From Pseudomonadales bacterium (lineage in GTDB: Bacteria > Pseudomonadota > Gammaproteobacteria > Pseudomonadales > Azotimanducaceae), in contig JANQJA010000004.1 of NCBI GenBank assembly GCA_028281885.1, positions 1 through 46,539 on the forward strand: 46,539 nt of DNA, read 5' to 3'. The first letter of the stretch is position 1; each line of letters starts with the position of its first letter. The translations under genes were made by a program, and so were the position numbers. The notes beneath the pieces are model-generated. The model was not told the DNA's origin. It worked only from the letters and a program-made list of their open reading frames with translations, and made no database searches. Of this stretch, positions 44,504 through 46,539 are shown piece after piece.

Positions 44504-46383
44504 GCGTTGGACTGAAGATCGAGATCATGAGCGTCTACAAAGATGCTGAAGAGGTTCTTCACCTGGACTTCCACCATGGTGTCAACATCATTCGCGGGGA
44601 CAACGGGACCGGCAAATCAACCATCATCGAGTTGATGACGTTTGCATTGGGAGCAGACATACACGACTTCCACAGTCAACAACTTGCTTGTGACGTTGTT
44701 TTCCTTGAGCTAAGAATCAGGGAGCAACCATATACGGTAAAACGAGAAATCGACAAAGGTCGCCCACCGATTGCATTCGCTGAAGGTGAACTGTCAGAGA
44801 CACTTGGCTCAGCTACTGAATGGCTAACCTTTGGCTACATACGGTCCGAGCAACGCATGAGTTTCTCTGAGCAGTTTTTCTCACTAATGGGGCTTCCGCA
44901 ACATACAACTGAGACAAACAACAATCTGACAATGCATCAGTTACTTCGGCTGTTGTATGTTGACCAGATGACCGAGACTGGTGAGCTACTTAATCACGAA
45001 AGCCAGTTTGATCGAGGTACTCTCAGAAGGGCAATTGGTGAGTACTTGCTTGGAATCGACGACTTAGAGGCACATGAACTTCGTCAGAAACTACGCACTA
45101 CGGAGCGTAAGTATGAGTCAATCGAGGGAGAGCTCCGAGCAATCTATCGAATACTCGGCTCCACGGTGGACGAGTTCAATCGAGAGAGGCTCCTCGAATC
45201 TATCGAGGAGAGAAAGAATGAAATCGACAAACTTGAACAGCAACTGAGCGAGCAGCTCCTTCTATCCGACGATGAACTTTCCGAAGAGAACAAGAAGTCA
45301 CTTGACGAGCTCACACAACAACTGAAGGAGTTGACAGAGAAAAAGCTTGAACTAGTAGATCAGAGTGAAGCAACAAAAGAAGAACGCCTCGATTCAATGC
45401 TCTTCTTGGATTCCTTGGAGGAGAAAGTTCGAGCAATTGAGCAGTCCAGCGAAGCAAAGCAATGGTTCGTCGATGCAGACTTCAAGTATTGCCCTGCGTG
45501 TTTACAACCGCTTACCGAAACTGAGGAAGCCCATTGTCCGGTTTGTAAAGAACCCATAACTGAGGAGGAATTTGCAGGCGGACATATTCGCGCAATCACG
45601 GAGCTAAACTTTCAACAGAAGGAAACCCAAAGGCTACTGGTGGGCCTTGAACAGAGAATGAGTTCGCTGCAGAACGAACGGACTCAGCTAGACCTTGAGC
45701 TCGCGAAGCTCAAGTCACAGTATCGATCAATTGAGGGAAGCGGAAGAGCAGATAGCGGCGTCTTAAGCAGAATCAATCGTGAAATCGGATTCGCCCAGAA
45801 TGACTTGTCTCGACTAGAAAACCAGCTTACGAGTATCGACAATGTGACGAGCCTACAGCGACAAAAGGATGAGTTACAGAGAGAGATATCGAGTATTGAA
45901 AGTCAGATCGAACAACTTGAATACGCGACAGCGGAGCGCGCGGAGTTTGTTTATAGGGGAATTGAAAGCATAGCCAAGGACCTGCTTGAACGCGATGGTG
46001 GTTGGGAAGACGAGTTTTCCGACGCACAGGAAGTAACTATCGACTTCGAGAGAAACTCAATGTGGGTTGACGGAAAGTCACGCTTTTCCGCAAGCTCTAG
46101 GGTTATCATGAAGAACTCGATCCGCATCGCAATCTTTCTGCAGGGGCTCACTGATTCCGATTCCCGAATGCCCTCGCTACTCATCATCGACAACATGGAA
46201 GACCAAGGCATGCAGCAGGAACGTAGCCAGAACTTTCAGAAGGTCCTCGTGGAAAGATGTGGTGATCTAGACAATCAGTTCCAAATAATCTTCACGACTT
46301 CGATGGTCGCACCAGAGTTGAAAGACTCAACCTTTGGAGTGGGTCCGTTCTACGAGAAGGGTACGCATTCTCTCGAAATTTGA
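44500..46383 (+). CDS. Rad50/SMC-like ABC ATPase with CxxC hook (ABC-3C ATPase)
   Basis: A 627-residue ATPase. Walker A is GDNGTGKST (33-41), preceded by the N-terminal strands VNIIRG. Long coiled coils (about 190-310 and 370-480) flank a hook with two CxxC pairs (Cys331/334 and Cys346/349), expected to bind zinc and dimerise like the Rad50 hook but with four cysteines. The signature region reads FSASSRVIMKNSIRIA and Walker B ends LLIIDNMEDQGM (Asp564), with Asn where the catalytic Glu usually stands. It is likely the sensor of the conflict system. The stop codon lies two bases from the right repeat. RecN and plain SbcC/Rad50 roles are the alternatives. Confidence 0.85.
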   Translation: MSVGLKIEIMSVYKDAEEVLHLDFHHGVNIIRGDNGTGKSTIIELMTFALGADIHDFHSQQLACDVVFLELRIREQPYTVKREIDKGRPPIAFAEGELSETLGSATEWLTFGYIRSEQRMSFSEQFFSLMGLPQHTTETNNNLTMHQLLRLLYVDQMTETGELLNHESQFDRGTLRRAIGEYLLGIDDLEAHELRQKLRTTERKYESIEGELRAIYRILGSTVDEFNRERLLESIEERKNEIDKLEQQLSEQLLLSDDELSEENKKSLDELTQQLKELTEKKLELVDQSEATKEERLDSMLFLDSLEEKVRAIEQSSEAKQWFVDADFKYCPACLQPLTETEEAHCPVCKEPITEEEFAGGHIRAITELNFQQKETQRLLVGLEQRMSSLQNERTQLDLELAKLKSQYRSIEGSGRADSGVLSRINREIGFAQNDLSRLENQLTSIDNVTSLQRQKDELQREISSIESQIEQLEYATAERAEFVYRGIESIAKDLLERDGGWEDEFSDAQEVTIDFERNSMWVDGKSRFSASSRVIMKNSIRIAIFLQGLTDSDSRMPSLLIIDNMEDQGMQQERSQNFQKVLVERCGDLDNQFQIIFTTSMVAPELKDSTFGVGPFYEKGTHSLEI

Positions 46384-46385
46384 GC

Positions 46386-46460
46386 TTCGCCCAACGAGAA
46401 ACTCGTGAGACTTCAGAGACCTACAAAGCACTCCAAGGTTTAGATGGTGGCCAGAGGTGG
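46386..46460 (-). repeat. 75-bp inverted repeat, right copy
   Basis: Reverse complement of 41859-41933 without a mismatch, starting two bases after the ATPase stop codon. It includes the 16-base tRNA-Phe 3' end, but no more of the tRNA, so it is not a second tRNA gene. The 79 bases that follow to the end of the window differ from the tRNA and hold no identifiable gene; a minus-strand reading frame there continues into the repeat and is probably meaningless. Confidence 0.96.
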
Positions 46461-46539
46461 CGTCATCGCCCTCAATCGGCACCAGTAATAGGTCTCGATC
46501 ACGAGTAATCAATAGCTTACAGCAACCCGAAAGGCTTGC

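Noticed and set aside
46327..46512. Minus-strand frame across the right repeat
   Set aside because: Its middle is the translated repeat, also readable at the left copy; no ribosome site and no domain. It might be the end of a gene beyond the window, but this cannot be shown.

Overview
The window looks like the chromosome of a Gammaproteobacterium that I cannot place further. The left end matches a neighbourhood known from Escherichia coli and Pseudomonas: trmL, then secB-grxC-yibN-type rhodanese on the minus strand, divergent from gpmI-envC-ctpA-yibQ-type deacetylase, with hisA/hisB converging from the right. Most genes are moderately GC-rich and tightly packed. The accessory gene content (alkyl sulfatase, N-acyl-D-amino-acid deacylase, acyl-CoA dehydrogenases, luciferase-like oxidoreductases, arsenic and copper resistance) suggests an aerobic or facultative heterotroph from a marine or soil-like habitat; that habitat is inference.

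Layout. 1-8.3 kb: RNA modification, protein export, redox, glycolysis, cell division, processing protease and histidine synthesis. 8.3-9.4 kb: two small genes and tRNA-Gly(CCC), preceded by a partial tandem copy of its own 5' end. 9.4-11.2 kb: an esterase and an arsR-arsI pair with a recognisable operator. 11.3-17.6 kb: a single-domain response regulator, two transporters, oxidoreductases and a glutathione transferase. 17.6-27.6 kb: peroxiredoxin, an acyl-CoA dehydrogenase pair, a CopA-type copper pump, and a deacylase/alkyl sulfatase operon. 27.7-28.7 kb: ompW with an apparently perfect FNR/ANR box and a strong terminator. 28.7-38.2 kb: more oxidoreductases, a 969-residue nucleotide-transporter-like protein with HEAT repeats, a dehydrogenase-fold protein that has lost its metal ligands, a membrane glycosyltransferase-like protein, and a lone cyclic-nucleotide-binding protein. 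38.2-41.7 kb: asmA-mutY-yggX and a 52-residue protein.

The outstanding region is 41.8-46.5 kb, a compact AT-richer island at the 3' end of tRNA-Phe. It holds a tyrosine integrase followed by four genes, each overlapping the next by exactly four bases (ATGA): a two-helix membrane protein, a protein with an ABC-three-component-like C-terminal domain, a middle-component-like protein, and a Rad50-like ABC ATPase with a CxxC...CxxC hook. I read this as a mobile ABC-three-component (ABC-3C) conflict/defence system. The island is bounded by a perfect 75-bp INVERTED repeat (41859-41933 and 46386-46460). Its outer 16 bases are the 3' end of tRNA-Phe including CCA. Integrase islands normally carry direct repeats, so an inverted pair suggests an invertible, transposon-like or rearranged element, or an assembly artefact near the contig end.

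Caution: a 14-base match to the Illumina adapter end lies at 15153-15166, so local assembly there deserves checking.
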